The notes beneath the pieces were generated by a model. That model was not told where the DNA came from. It saw nothing but the letters and a program-made list of their open reading frames with translations, and did no database searches. Below, piece after piece: positions 8,107 through 16,775 of a stretch of 64,000 nucleotides of DNA. The translations under genes and the position numbers were made by a program. Each line of letters starts with the position of its first letter. Position 1 is the first letter of the stretch. The stretch is from JAXMCI01 sp046349435 (GTDB lineage: Bacteria > Pseudomonadota > Alphaproteobacteria > Dongiales > Dongiaceae): the NCBI GenBank assembly GCA_046349435.1, contig JAXMCI010000020.1, forward strand, positions 62,001 through 126,000. The letters run 5' to 3'.

Positions 8107-8231
8107 GGTTGTAACTTTCGCGGCGTCGCGTCAGAGTAACCGGGTTCGGCGCCATCGTCGGCCGCCCGCCGCGCCCCGTCAAGCCGCCGGCCGGGAGGAC
8201 CCCCGGCGCCGCTGGCAGGTGGGTCAGCGCC

Positions 8232-8891
8232 ATGCGGCTCGACATCTACTCCGACACGATCTGTCCCTGGTGCTTCGTCGGCAAGCGGCGGCTGGAGCGC
8301 GCCCTGGCCGAGCGGCCGCAGCCCGGGCTGCAGATCCGCTGGCGGGCCTTCCAGCTCAATCCCGGGATGGCCGCCGACGGCATGGACCGCCGCACCTATC
8401 TCGACCTCAAGTTCGGCGGCAGCGAGCGCGCCGAGCGGATCTACGAGGCGGTGCGCCAGGCCGGCCGGGGCGAGGGCATCCCGTTCGCCTTCGACCGGAT
8501 CAAGCGCACCCCCAACACGCTGGCCTCGCACCGCCTGCTGCGGCTGGCCGCGGGCAGCCGCCAGGGGGTCCTGGCCGAGGCCCTCTTCACCGCCTACTTC
8601 CTGCGCGGCGCCGACATCGGCGACAAGCGGGTGCTGGCCGACATCGCCGTCGGGGTCGGGCTCGGCCAGGCCGAGGTCGAGGCCTTCCTCGACGGCCGCT
8701 CGGAGACCGACGCCGTGCTGGCCGAGGACGCGCAGGCGCGGCGCCAGGGCATCAACGGCGTGCCCTGCTTCGTCTTCAACGGCCGCTTCGCGCTCTCCGG
8801 CGCCCAGGAGCCCGAGGCCCTCTACCAGCTCTTCGACCTCGCCCGCGAGGACGACCGGGCGAAGCTGGAGACCAGCCGGGCGAGCGTGTGA
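8232..8891 (+). CDS. DsbA-family oxidoreductase (FrnE / 2-hydroxychromene-2-carboxylate isomerase-like)
   Basis: This 219-residue protein has a thioredoxin-fold active site CPWC at residues 11-14 (DTICPWCFVGKRR), a helical insertion containing RRTYLDLKFGG and PNTLASHRLLRLA, and the cis-Pro segment GINGVPCFVFNGRFALSGAQ followed by the PEALYQLFD tail. This is the FrnE pattern, cytosolic because there is no signal peptide. Members act as disulfide oxidoreductases or glutathione-linked isomerases. It stands alone between the divergent lva-like operon and a palindromic repeat, so the neighbourhood does not narrow the substrate. Confidence 0.88.
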   Translation: MRLDIYSDTICPWCFVGKRRLERALAERPQPGLQIRWRAFQLNPGMAADGMDRRTYLDLKFGGSERAERIYEAVRQAGRGEGIPFAFDRIKRTPNTLASHRLLRLAAGSRQGVLAEALFTAYFLRGADIGDKRVLADIAVGVGLGQAEVEAFLDGRSETDAVLAEDAQARRQGINGVPCFVFNGRFALSGAQEPEALYQLFDLAREDDRAKLETSRASV

Positions 8892-8956
8892 GCAGGCCAG
8901 CGTCTCAGCAGGCACGCACAACTCTGCCAGAGCAGTTCGCCCGCCCCTTCCCTTAT

Positions 8957-9028
8957 GTCATGCCCGGGCTTGACCCGGGCATCCAGGTTGCTGCAGCTAT
9001 GGATTGCCGGGTCAAGCCCGGCAATGAC
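8957..9028. repeat. REP-like intergenic palindromic element
   Basis: Two 29-base arms, 8957-8985 and 9000-9028, form an inverted repeat with 25 of 29 positions complementary, separated by 14 bases. Each arm is itself close to palindromic around the core CCGGGCTTGACCCGG, so the transcript could fold into one long hairpin or a two-stem structure. The element sits between the convergent-free ends of the frnE-like gene and the DUF3303 gene. Similar GTCATGCCCGGG...-type elements are known as scattered intergenic repeats in alphaproteobacteria. It may act as a terminator or mRNA stabiliser for the upstream gene (inference). Confidence 0.75.
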
Positions 9029-9096
9029 AAGAATGAGCACAGGCCACTGCAAGTCTGTGTCACCCGCTACGACAGCCTGCTTGGGAGCCGACCTCG

Positions 9097-9396
9097 TTGC
9101 TCTTCATGATCGTCGAGCGCTTCGCCGGCAGCGATCCGCTGCCCGCCTATCGCCGCCTGCGCGAGCGCGGGCGCCAGCTGCCGGACGGGCTGCGCTACGT
9201 CGACAGCTGGATCGAGGCCGGCTTCCACCGCTGCTTCCAGCTGATGGAGTGCGACGACCTCGCCATCCTGCAGCGCTGGATCCTCGGCTGGCACGGCGCC
9301 GGCGTCACCTTCGAGGTGGTGCCGGTACTGCACAGCCGCGATACCCGCCCGCTGGTCGAGCCGCTGCTCGACGATCCGCTGCTGGAGGACCGATGA
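9097..9396 (+). CDS. DUF3303 small protein
   Basis: This 99-residue protein opens with LFMIVERF and carries the family pattern GRQLPDGLRYVDSW, RCFQLMECDD and FEVVPV, typical of DUF3303, a ferredoxin-like dimeric alpha/beta-barrel group of unknown function. The start is a TTG at 9097, chosen because the family begins Met-Leu-Phe-Met and GGGAG lies 9 bases upstream. Its stop overlaps the ATG of the isochorismatase-like gene by four bases, so the two are probably translationally coupled. It is the first gene of a long plus-strand run that continues to the molybdenum hydroxylase genes, and a role in the same catabolic process is possible but unproven. Confidence 0.82.
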   Translation: MLFMIVERFAGSDPLPAYRRLRERGRQLPDGLRYVDSWIEAGFHRCFQLMECDDLAILQRWILGWHGAGVTFEVVPVLHSRDTRPLVEPLLDDPLLEDR

Positions 9397-10070
9397 GCAT
9401 TGCGGCGCGGCCGTTCGACTTTCCCTATCGCGGGCGCCTCGACCCGGCCGCCACGGCGCTGCTCGTCATCGACATGCAGGTCGACTTCCTCGCGCCGGAC
9501 GGCTACTTCGCCCTCAAGGGCTACGACCCGGCCCCGCTGCGCGCCATCATCCCGGCGATCGGCAGCCTGGTCGCGGCGGCCCGGGCGGCCGGCCTGCTGG
9601 TCGTCTGGACGCGGCAGGGCTATCGCGCCGACCTCGCCGACCTGACGCCCTATGAGCGCTTCCGCAACGCCCGCGCCGGCGTCGAGGTCGGCGGGCCCGG
9701 GCCGAACGGCCCGCTGCTCACCCGCGGCGGGCGCGGCTTCGAGATCGTGCCGGAGCTGCCGCCGGCGCCCGGCGAGCCGATCGTCGACAAGACCGCCAAC
9801 GGCGCCTTCTGCTACACCGACCTCGAGCATGTGCTGCGCTGGCGCGGCATCAGCCACCTGATCTTCACCGGCTGCACCACCGACGTCTGCGTCCACACCA
9901 CGCTGCGCGAGGCCAACGACCGCAACTTCCAGTGCCTGCTGGTCGAGGACGCCTGCGCCAGCGGCGATGCCTACGCGCATGCCGCCGCGGTGCACATGAC
10001 CACGGTCGAAGGCGGCATCTTCGGCGTGGTGGCCGGCACCGAGGCGGTGCTGCGGGGCTTGCGGACCTGA
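9393..10070 (+). CDS. Isochorismatase-family cysteine hydrolase
   Basis: This 225-residue protein has the family triad: Asp27 in LLVIDMQVDF, Lys133 in VDKTANGAFC and Cys166 in FTGCTTDVCVHTT, the last with its usual cis-peptide context. The length and the long N-terminal segment (FDFPYRGRLDPAATAL) resemble RutB, biuret hydrolase and N-carbamoyl-type amidohydrolases rather than true isochorismatase. It would hydrolyse an amide or ureido bond with release of ammonia. Translational coupling to DUF3303 upstream, and an amidohydrolase and molybdenum hydroxylase downstream, suggest work on a nitrogen-rich heterocycle breakdown product (inference). Confidence 0.9.
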   Translation: MSIAARPFDFPYRGRLDPAATALLVIDMQVDFLAPDGYFALKGYDPAPLRAIIPAIGSLVAAARAAGLLVVWTRQGYRADLADLTPYERFRNARAGVEVGGPGPNGPLLTRGGRGFEIVPELPPAPGEPIVDKTANGAFCYTDLEHVLRWRGISHLIFTGCTTDVCVHTTLREANDRNFQCLLVEDACASGDAYAHAAAVHMTTVEGGIFGVVAGTEAVLRGLRT

Positions 10071-10206
10071 ATCCCAGGCCCGGCACTGGCCCGCCCGTCC
10101 CGCCTGTGATACGACTGCGAATGAGGGGCGTGATCAAGCAAAGCTGAAGCGACGGCGGCCGCCGCGGGCGCGCAGCGTGCCATGGCGTGTGGGTTTCGGG
10201 GGAAAC

Positions 10207-11622
10207 GTGGGCACTCTGCTGGCGCGGAACGCCGACCTGCTCGTCACCATGGACGGGCAGCGGCGGGAGCTGAGGAACGCCGGGCTGTTCGCCCGGGACG
10301 GCGTCATCGTCCAGGTCGGCCCGACCGAGACGCTGCCCGGGACCGCCGACCGGGTCATCGACCTCGCGGGCCATATCGTCCTGCCCGGGCTGGTCAACTG
10401 CCATCACCATCTCGACCAGGTGCTGACCCGCAACCTGCCGGGCGGCCAGAACACCAACCTCTTCCCCTGGCTCAAGGCGCATTACCGGGTCTGGTCGAGC
10501 CGCACCCCCGAGGATACCCGCACGGCGGTGCTGATCGGTTGCGGCGAGCTCGCGCTCTCCGGCTGCACCACCGTCTTCGACCACGCCTATGTCTTCCAGA
10601 ACGGCTGCCGGGTCGACGACCAGATCGACGCCGCGCGCGAGATCGGGCTGCGCTTCGTCGTCTCGCGCGGCTCCATGTCGCTCGGCCAGTCCAAGGGCGG
10701 CCTGCCGCCCGACGAGTGCGTCGAGGCCGAGGACGCCATCCTCGAGGACAGCGCGCGGGTCATCGAGCGCTATCACGACCCGAAGCCGGGCGCGATGCTG
10801 CAGCTGGTGCTGGGCCCCTGCTCGCCCTTCTCGGTGACGCCGGAGCTGATGCGCCAGTCGGCGAAGCTGGCGCGTCACTACGGCGTCCATCTCCACACCC
10901 ACCTCTGCGAGACGCTCGACGAGGAGCGCTACACGCTGGAGCACAAGGGGCTCCGGCCGGTCGCCTACATGGAGTCGCTCGACTGGGTGGGGGGCGACGT
11001 CTGGTACGCCCACGCCATCCATGTCGACGACGACGAGATCCGGCTGTTCGCCGACCGCGGCGTCGGCGTCTGCCACTGCCCCTCCTCCAACATGCGGCTC
11101 GCCTCCGGCATCGCGCCGGTCAAGAAGTACCGCGACGCCGGGGTGCGCACGGGGCTCGGCGTCGACGGCTCGGCGAGCAACGACGGCTCCAACCTGCTGG
11201 TCGAGGTGCGCGAGGCGCTGCTGCTCGCCCGGCTGAAGCTCGGCCTGCTGCCGCCCGAGGGCCCGCGGACCGTCCTCTCGACCTCCGACCCGCTGCGCGC
11301 CCGGGAGTGGATGACCGCGCGCGACGCGCTGGAGATCGCCACCCTCGGCGGTGCCGCCGTGCTCGGCCGCAGCGACATCGGCTCGCTCGAGCCGGGCAAG
11401 TGCGCCGACTTCTTCACCCTCGACCTCGGCGACATCGCCTATGCCGGCGGCCTCGCCGATCCGGTGGCCGCCGTCGTGATGTGCGCCCCGACCCGGGCCT
11501 GCCACACCGTGGTCGGCGGCAAGCTCGTGGTCGAGGACGGCCGCATCGCCACTCTCGACATGGCGCCGGTGATTCGTGCCCACAACCGCAACGCCGGCCG
11601 GCTGGCGGCCCTCAGCTTCTAG
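10207..11622 (+). CDS. 8-oxoguanine deaminase-like amidohydrolase (AtzB / TrzN family)
   Basis: Roughly 471 residues. Metal-ligand motifs of subtype III amidohydrolases are visible: NCHHHLDQ after strand 1, VHLHTHLCET in the middle, HAIHVDDDEI, and the catalytic Asp in GLGVDGSASND. The segments SGCTTVFDHAYVFQNG, RGSMSLGQSKGGLPPDE and APCSPFSVTPELM-type (GPCSPFSVTPELM) match 8-oxoguanine deaminases closely; the related AtzB removes an amino substituent from triazines. It is predicted to hydrolyse an exocyclic amine of a purine-like ring. GTG at 10207 is preferred because the family starts at this point (TLLARNADLLVTMDG) and GGGGGA lies just upstream; a longer form from GTG 10177 is possible. 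The adjacent molybdenum hydroxylase fits purine catabolism and recalls the ssnA-ygfM-xdhD group of E. coli. Confidence 0.85.
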   Translation: MGTLLARNADLLVTMDGQRRELRNAGLFARDGVIVQVGPTETLPGTADRVIDLAGHIVLPGLVNCHHHLDQVLTRNLPGGQNTNLFPWLKAHYRVWSSRTPEDTRTAVLIGCGELALSGCTTVFDHAYVFQNGCRVDDQIDAAREIGLRFVVSRGSMSLGQSKGGLPPDECVEAEDAILEDSARVIERYHDPKPGAMLQLVLGPCSPFSVTPELMRQSAKLARHYGVHLHTHLCETLDEERYTLEHKGLRPVAYMESLDWVGGDVWYAHAIHVDDDEIRLFADRGVGVCHCPSSNMRLASGIAPVKKYRDAGVRTGLGVDGSASNDGSNLLVEVREALLLARLKLGLLPPEGPRTVLSTSDPLRAREWMTARDALEIATLGGAAVLGRSDIGSLEPGKCADFFTLDLGDIAYAGGLADPVAAVVMCAPTRACHTVVGGKLVVEDGRIATLDMAPVIRAHNRNAGRLAALSF

Positions 11623-11640
11623 GGATTGGATCCTCGACCG

Positions 11641-13206
11641 ATGCGACTGTCACGACGCCAGCTGCTTGGCGGTGCCGGCCCGGCCCTGCTGCTACCCGTC
11701 CTGCTCGCCCGCGCCGGCCGCGCCGAGACTCACGACCACGGCGCCGGCCTGTCCCCCGACGGCATCGGCGTCCGCCGCGTGCCCTTCACGCCCGGTGCGC
11801 CGCTCGCGGAGCCGGAGGTGCGGCAGTCCGCCGGCGGGGTGCTCGAGACGACCTTGCGGATGGCCTATGCCTATCGCGACATCGGCGGCTACCGCCTCTG
11901 GGTCCGCACCTACGAGGGCATGGTCCCCGGGCCGACCCTGAAGCTGCGGCCCGGCGACCGGCTGAAGATCCACCTGGTCAACGACCTGCCGCCCAACCGC
12001 GACACCATGCCGAGCTATCCCGACCAGCCGCATCACCTCAACACCACGAACCTGCATCTGCACGGGCTGCACGTCACCCCGAGCGGCATCGGCGACAACG
12101 TGATGCGCTCGATGGCGCCGGGCGGCACCTACGAGGTCGAGGTCGAGATTCCGGCCGACCATCCCGCCGGAACCTACTGGTACCACCCGCACCATCACGG
12201 CAGCGCCGACATCCAGATGGCGAGCGGCGCAGCCGGCGCGCTGATCATCGAGGGCGACTTCGCCGGGGTGCCGGAGATCGCCGCGGCGCGCGAGCGCCTG
12301 CTGGTGCTGGGCGAGGCGGTGTTCGACGGGCTGGGCACGGTCGAGGGCTTCGAGACGCTGTTCCCCGAGACGGCGACGCGCTTCCTCACCGTCAACGGCC
12401 AGCGCGCGCCGACGATCGAGATCCGGCCGGGCGAGGTGCAGCGCTGGCGCCTGCTGCACGCCGGCTACCAGGACGATCTGTTCCTGCAGCTGCAGGGCCA
12501 CAGGCTGCATCCGATCGCGCGCGACGGCATCGCCATGCCGGGGCTCGGCCTCGGCGAGGTCCGCACCGCCGACCACGCCCACGACGCCGCCGATGGCATG
12601 CTGATCGTGCCCGGCCAGCGCATCGACCTGCTGGTCCAGGGCGGCGCGCCCGGGACCTACGAGCTGCGCGCCCTGCCCTACGACCAGGGCTATCCCTCGC
12701 CCACCGGCCTCGTCGCCACCGTGGTGGTGCGCGGCGAGCCGGCGGCGATGCGGCTGCCGGCGGCGCTGCCGCCCGGGCCATTCCGCGATATTGCGGACCA
12801 CGAGATCACCAACCGCCGGCAGCTCGTCTTCTCCGCCGACACCCCGGAGGCCGAGGCCGCCGGCACCTGGCGCGAGTTCCGCTTCCTGATCGACGGCAAG
12901 GTGTTCGATCCGCACCGGGTCGACCAGCGCGTCCGGCTGGGCGCTGTCGAGGAGTGGACGATCGTCAACAAGCACTTCCACGACCACATCTTCCACATCC
13001 ACACCAACCCCTTCCAGCTGGTGCGGGTGAATGGCGAGCCGGTGCCGCCGGTGTGGCTCGACACCGTCGTCCTGCCGCGCAACGGCAGCATCGTCTTCCG
13101 CTCGCGCTTCCTCGATTTCACCGGCCTCTACATGCTCCACTGCCACATGATGAACCATGAGGAGCTGGGCATGATGCAGGTGGTCGAGGTCTATTCCGGC
13201 AGCTGA
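11641..13206 (+). CDS. TAT-exported multicopper oxidase
   Basis: The 521-residue product begins with a twin-arginine signal (SRRQLLGG, then a hydrophobic stretch ending ARAGRAE). Four copper-binding motifs are present: HLHGLHV, WYHPHHHGS, HDHIFHIHTNPF and the C-terminal HCHMMNHEELGMM, which supplies the type 1 Cys, two His and the axial Met plus the trinuclear-centre histidines. It is therefore a periplasmic three-domain laccase/bilirubin-oxidase/CueO-like enzyme coupling one-electron oxidation of a substrate or metal to O2 reduction. Unlike CueO, no Met-rich copper-sensing helix is obvious. Its position between a deaminase and molybdenum-hydroxylase genes, 18 bases after the former, is unusual. 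ATG 11641 is used; an upstream TTG at 11626 is the alternative. Confidence 0.9.
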   Translation: MRLSRRQLLGGAGPALLLPVLLARAGRAETHDHGAGLSPDGIGVRRVPFTPGAPLAEPEVRQSAGGVLETTLRMAYAYRDIGGYRLWVRTYEGMVPGPTLKLRPGDRLKIHLVNDLPPNRDTMPSYPDQPHHLNTTNLHLHGLHVTPSGIGDNVMRSMAPGGTYEVEVEIPADHPAGTYWYHPHHHGSADIQMASGAAGALIIEGDFAGVPEIAAARERLLVLGEAVFDGLGTVEGFETLFPETATRFLTVNGQRAPTIEIRPGEVQRWRLLHAGYQDDLFLQLQGHRLHPIARDGIAMPGLGLGEVRTADHAHDAADGMLIVPGQRIDLLVQGGAPGTYELRALPYDQGYPSPTGLVATVVVRGEPAAMRLPAALPPGPFRDIADHEITNRRQLVFSADTPEAEAAGTWREFRFLIDGKVFDPHRVDQRVRLGAVEEWTIVNKHFHDHIFHIHTNPFQLVRVNGEPVPPVWLDTVVLPRNGSIVFRSRFLDFTGLYMLHCHMMNHEELGMMQVVEVYSGS

Positions 13207-13251
13207 CCCCGGGGGGGAGCTGACGGGCGCGGGCATCACGGGGGGAACAGC

Positions 13252-14079
13252 ATGAATCTCGAGACCATAAGGTCGGTCGTCAGGCCGGCCTCGCTGGCCG
13301 ACCTGCCGCCCTGGCGGGAGGGCACCGCCTGGCTCGGCGGCGGCACCTGGCTGTTCTCCGAGCCGCAGCCGGCGCTCGACCGGCTGATCGACCTCGACGC
13401 GCTGGGCTGGCCGGCCCTGCAGGAGAGCGAAGCCGGGCTGGAGATCGCCGCGACCTGCCGCATCGCCGCTCTGGAGAGATGGGCGGAGACCGCGCGCTGG
13501 CGCGCGGCGCCGCTGGTCCGCCTCTGCTGCACCTCGCTGCTCGGCTCGTTCAAGGTCTGGAACATGGCGAGCGTCGGCGGCAACATCTGCATGTCGCTGC
13601 CGGCCGGCCCGATGACCTCGCTGACCGCGGCGCTGGAGGCGACGCTGCTGCTGCTGTCGCCGGACGGCTCGCAGCGCCGCGTGCCGGTCATGGAGTTCGT
13701 CACCGGCAACCACCGGAACCTGCTGCGGCCGGGCGAGCTGCTGCGCTCGGTCGCCATTCCCGCGGAGTCGCTGCGCCGCCGCTTCGCCTTCCGCCGCACC
13801 GCGCTGACCCAGCTCGGCCGCTCCGCCGCGCTGATCGTCGGCACCCGCCCCGACCGGGCCGACGGGGAGCTGCTGCTCACCGTCACGGCCGCCACCGACC
13901 GTCCGGTGCAGCTGCGCTTCGCCGCGCCGCCCGCGGCCGATGCGCTGCAGCGCGCCCTGGCGGCGATCCCGGCCGAGCGCTGGTTCGCCGACGTCCATGG
14001 CAGCGCGCCCTACAAGCGGCACGTCGCGCTGCATTTCGCCGAGGAGATCCGCGCCGAGCTCGCCGGAGGTGTGTCATGA
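13252..14079 (+). CDS. FAD-binding subunit of molybdenum hydroxylase (CoxM / YgfM type)
   Basis: This 275-residue subunit shows the FAD-binding pattern of the xanthine dehydrogenase medium subunit: LGGGTWLFSE near the N-terminus, the VWNMASVGGNICMSLPAGPM segment (equivalent of the TxGGN motif), and a C-terminal CO-dehydrogenase flavoprotein domain with RRTALTQLGRSAALI and SAPYKRHVALHF. It passes electrons from the Fe-S clusters of its partner to an acceptor. ATGA overlap with the following gene indicates a complex. Size and pairing with a fused Fe-S/Mo subunit match YgfM-XdhD of E. coli better than the three-subunit CoxSML order. Confidence 0.88.
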   Translation: MNLETIRSVVRPASLADLPPWREGTAWLGGGTWLFSEPQPALDRLIDLDALGWPALQESEAGLEIAATCRIAALERWAETARWRAAPLVRLCCTSLLGSFKVWNMASVGGNICMSLPAGPMTSLTAALEATLLLLSPDGSQRRVPVMEFVTGNHRNLLRPGELLRSVAIPAESLRRRFAFRRTALTQLGRSAALIVGTRPDRADGELLLTVTAATDRPVQLRFAAPPAADALQRALAAIPAERWFADVHGSAPYKRHVALHFAEEIRAELAGGVS

Positions 14080-16775
14080 AGGTCACGGTCAACGGCAAGC
14101 TGCATTCGGCCGAGCCCGCGCCCGGCCAGTGCCTGCGCACCTGGCTGCGGGAGCGCGGCTGCTTCGGCGTCAAGAAGGGCTGCGACGCCGGCGATTGCGG
14201 CGCCTGCACCGTGTGGCTCGACGGCACGCCGGTGCATTCCTGCCTGGTCCCGGCCTTCCGCGCCGGCGGCCGCGCGGTGACGACGATCGAGGGGCTCGCC
14301 GGGCCCGACGGCCTGCATCCCATGCAGCAGGCCTTCCTCGACGCCCAGGCCTTCCAGTGCGGCTTCTGCGCGGCCGGCATGATCATGACCGCGGCGTCGC
14401 TCGACGAGACGCGCCGCGCCGACCTGCCGCGCGCCCTGAAGAGCAATCTCTGCCGCTGTACCGGCTACCGCGCCATCGCCGATGCGGTCGCCGGCGTCAG
14501 CGAGGTCGAGCCCGACATCGCCGGCCGGGCCTGCGGCGCCAGCCTGCAGAACCCCTTCGCCGAGGCGATCGTCACCGGCAAGGCGCGCTACACCATGGAC
14601 CTCGCGGTCGAGGGGCTGCTGCACCTCAAGGTGCTGCGCTCGCCGCACGCCCACGCGCGGGTCAAGCGGATCGGCCGCGAGCGGGCGCTGGCCGTGCCGG
14701 GCGTGGTCGAGGTCTTCACCTGGGAGGATGTGCCCCGGCGGCTCTACAGCACGGCCACGCACGAGGACCATCTCGTCGATCCCGACGACAGCTACCTGCT
14801 CGACGACGTCGTGCGCTTCGTCGGCCAGCGGGTCGCCGCGGTGGTCGCCGAGACGGAAGGCGCCGCCGAGGCCGGGTGCCGCGCGCTGGAGGTCGAGTAC
14901 GAGCTGCTGCCGGCGGTGTTCGACCCGGTCGCGGCGATGGCGCCGGAGGCGCCGCGGTTGCACCACAAGGTCGGCGAGGCGAAGGGCAACATCTATCTCG
15001 AGCTGCGCGGCGAGATCGGCAGCGTCGCCGACGGCTTCCGCGAGGCCGACGCGGTGCACGAGCTGACCTACTCGACCTCGCGCGTCCAGCACGCCCATCT
15101 CGAGACGCACGGCTCGATCGCCTGGCAGGACGAGCGCGGCCGGCTGCATGTCCGCACCAGCTCGCAGGCGCCGTTCATCGCCAAGCAGAAGCTCTGCTAC
15201 CTGTTCGGGCTGTTCCCGCAGAACGTGCACGTCTTCACCGAGCGGGTCGGCGGCGGCTTCGGCGGCAAGCAGGAGATGATCTCCGAGGATCTCTGCGTGC
15301 TGGCGACCCTGAAGACCGGCCGCCCGGTGAAGTGGGAGTTCACCCGCGAGGAGCAGTTCGTCGGCGCCACGACGCGCCACCAGATGACGACGCACGTCAA
15401 GATCGGCGCCAAGCGCGACGGCACCCTGACCGCGCTCGAGCTGCGCGTCGTCTCCAACACCGGGGCCTATGGCGGCCATGCCGGCGAGACGCTGGCCGCC
15501 TCGCTGGGCAGCCCGCTCGCCACCTATCGCTGCCCGAACAAGAAGGCCGACGGCGTCGCCGTCTACACCAACCTGGTGCCGGCCGGCGGCTTCCGCGGCT
15601 ACGGCGCCTCGCAGACCACCTTCGCCATCGAGTCGGCGATCGACGAGCTGGCCCGGCTGATCGGCCTCGATCCCTTCGCCATGCGCCGGAAGAACATGAT
15701 CCGGCCGGGTGACTGGATCGAATCGATCTGGCAGGAGCCGAGCGACGTCGATTTCGGCAGCTACGGGCTCGACCAGTGCCTCGATCGCGTCGAGCAGGCG
15801 CTGGCCGCCGGCGGCGGGTCGGCGCCGCCGGACGGGCCGCACTGGGCCGTCGGCACCGGCGTGGCGCTGGCCTCGCTGGAGTGCGGGCCGCCGACCGAGC
15901 ACCGCTCGGGCGCGCAGATGGCGCTGCGCCCCGACGGGCGCTACCACCTCGCGGTCGGCTCGACCGAGATGGGCAACGGGTCGGTGACCTCGCATCGCCA
16001 GATCGCGGCCGGCGTGCTCGGCGCGCGCGCCGGGCAGATCGACATCGTCAACGCCGACACCGACCTCACGCCCTACGACACCGGTACCTTCGCCAGCACC
16101 GGCACGGTGGTGGCAGGCCAGGCGATCAACCTCACGGCGGGCGCGCTGCGCGACAACATCCTGGCGTTCGCCGGCCGCCACACCGGGACCGACCCGAAGG
16201 AGTGGCAGCTCGAGGAGGATGCCGTGGTGCGCGGCAACCGGCGCATCGCGCTCGCCGACCTGCACGCCGCCGGGCAGCAGGCGGGTCACCGCTTCGAGGC
16301 GCGGCGCAAGGCCTATCTCTCGCCCCGCACCATCGCCTTCAACGTGCAGGGCATCCGGCTCGCCGTGCATCGCGTCACCGGCGAGATCCGCATCCTGCAG
16401 AGCGTCCATGCCGCCGACATCGGCCGGCCGATCAACCCGATGCAGTGCCGCGGCCAGATCGAGGGCGCGATCGCCATGGGGCTGGGCTGGGCGCTGATCG
16501 AGAACATGGTGCACGACGCCGAGGGGCGGATCGTCAACCCCTCGCTGCGCAACTACCGCATCCCCGCCTTCCCCGACGTGCCGCGCACCGAGGTCCATTT
16601 CGCCGACACCTACGACCGGTTCGGGCCGCTGGGCGCGAAGTCGCAGGGCGAATGCGCGATCAACCCGGTGGCGCCGGCGATCGCCAATGCGCTCGCCGAC
16701 GCGGTGGGCGTGCGCTTCGCCCACCTGCCCTTCACCGCGGACCGGATCTACGACCGGCTGGGTCCGGCGGCGTGA
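14076..16775 (+). CDS. Molybdopterin-dependent hydroxylase, fused [2Fe-2S] and Mo domains (XdhD / Mop-like)
   Basis: This 899-residue protein starts with a plant-type [2Fe-2S] domain (Cys36, Cys41, Cys44, Cys56), then a second [2Fe-2S] helical domain (Cys95, Cys98, Cys126, Cys128; CGFCAAGM and CRCTGY), followed by the aldehyde oxidase/xanthine dehydrogenase a/b hammerhead and the large Mo-pterin domain. Mo-site motifs include RVGGGFGGKQE, GGFRGYGASQTTFAIES and GAKSQGECAINPV, whose Glu is the expected catalytic base. The Fe-S plus Mo fusion with a separate FAD subunit resembles E. coli XdhD/YgfM and, without FAD, Desulfovibrio aldehyde oxidoreductase. Next to a purine-type deaminase, purine hydroxylation is the leading guess; aldehyde oxidation is the alternative. 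It overlaps its neighbours on both sides (ATGA and GTGA). Confidence 0.9.
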   Translation: MKVTVNGKLHSAEPAPGQCLRTWLRERGCFGVKKGCDAGDCGACTVWLDGTPVHSCLVPAFRAGGRAVTTIEGLAGPDGLHPMQQAFLDAQAFQCGFCAAGMIMTAASLDETRRADLPRALKSNLCRCTGYRAIADAVAGVSEVEPDIAGRACGASLQNPFAEAIVTGKARYTMDLAVEGLLHLKVLRSPHAHARVKRIGRERALAVPGVVEVFTWEDVPRRLYSTATHEDHLVDPDDSYLLDDVVRFVGQRVAAVVAETEGAAEAGCRALEVEYELLPAVFDPVAAMAPEAPRLHHKVGEAKGNIYLELRGEIGSVADGFREADAVHELTYSTSRVQHAHLETHGSIAWQDERGRLHVRTSSQAPFIAKQKLCYLFGLFPQNVHVFTERVGGGFGGKQEMISEDLCVLATLKTGRPVKWEFTREEQFVGATTRHQMTTHVKIGAKRDGTLTALELRVVSNTGAYGGHAGETLAASLGSPLATYRCPNKKADGVAVYTNLVPAGGFRGYGASQTTFAIESAIDELARLIGLDPFAMRRKNMIRPGDWIESIWQEPSDVDFGSYGLDQCLDRVEQALAAGGGSAPPDGPHWAVGTGVALASLECGPPTEHRSGAQMALRPDGRYHLAVGSTEMGNGSVTSHRQIAAGVLGARAGQIDIVNADTDLTPYDTGTFASTGTVVAGQAINLTAGALRDNILAFAGRHTGTDPKEWQLEEDAVVRGNRRIALADLHAAGQQAGHRFEARRKAYLSPRTIAFNVQGIRLAVHRVTGEIRILQSVHAADIGRPINPMQCRGQIEGAIAMGLGWALIENMVHDAEGRIVNPSLRNYRIPAFPDVPRTEVHFADTYDRFGPLGAKSQGECAINPVAPAIANALADAVGVRFAHLPFTADRIYDRLGPAA

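Noticed and set aside
1385..8139. Very long plus-strand frames opposite the lva-like operon
   Set aside because: Arg/Ala/Gly-rich shadow translations of real minus-strand genes, with no motifs or start signals.
10182..13160. A 992-codon plus-strand frame across the deaminase and multicopper oxidase genes
   Set aside because: It is out of frame with both genes, whose metal-binding motifs are clear in the other frame.
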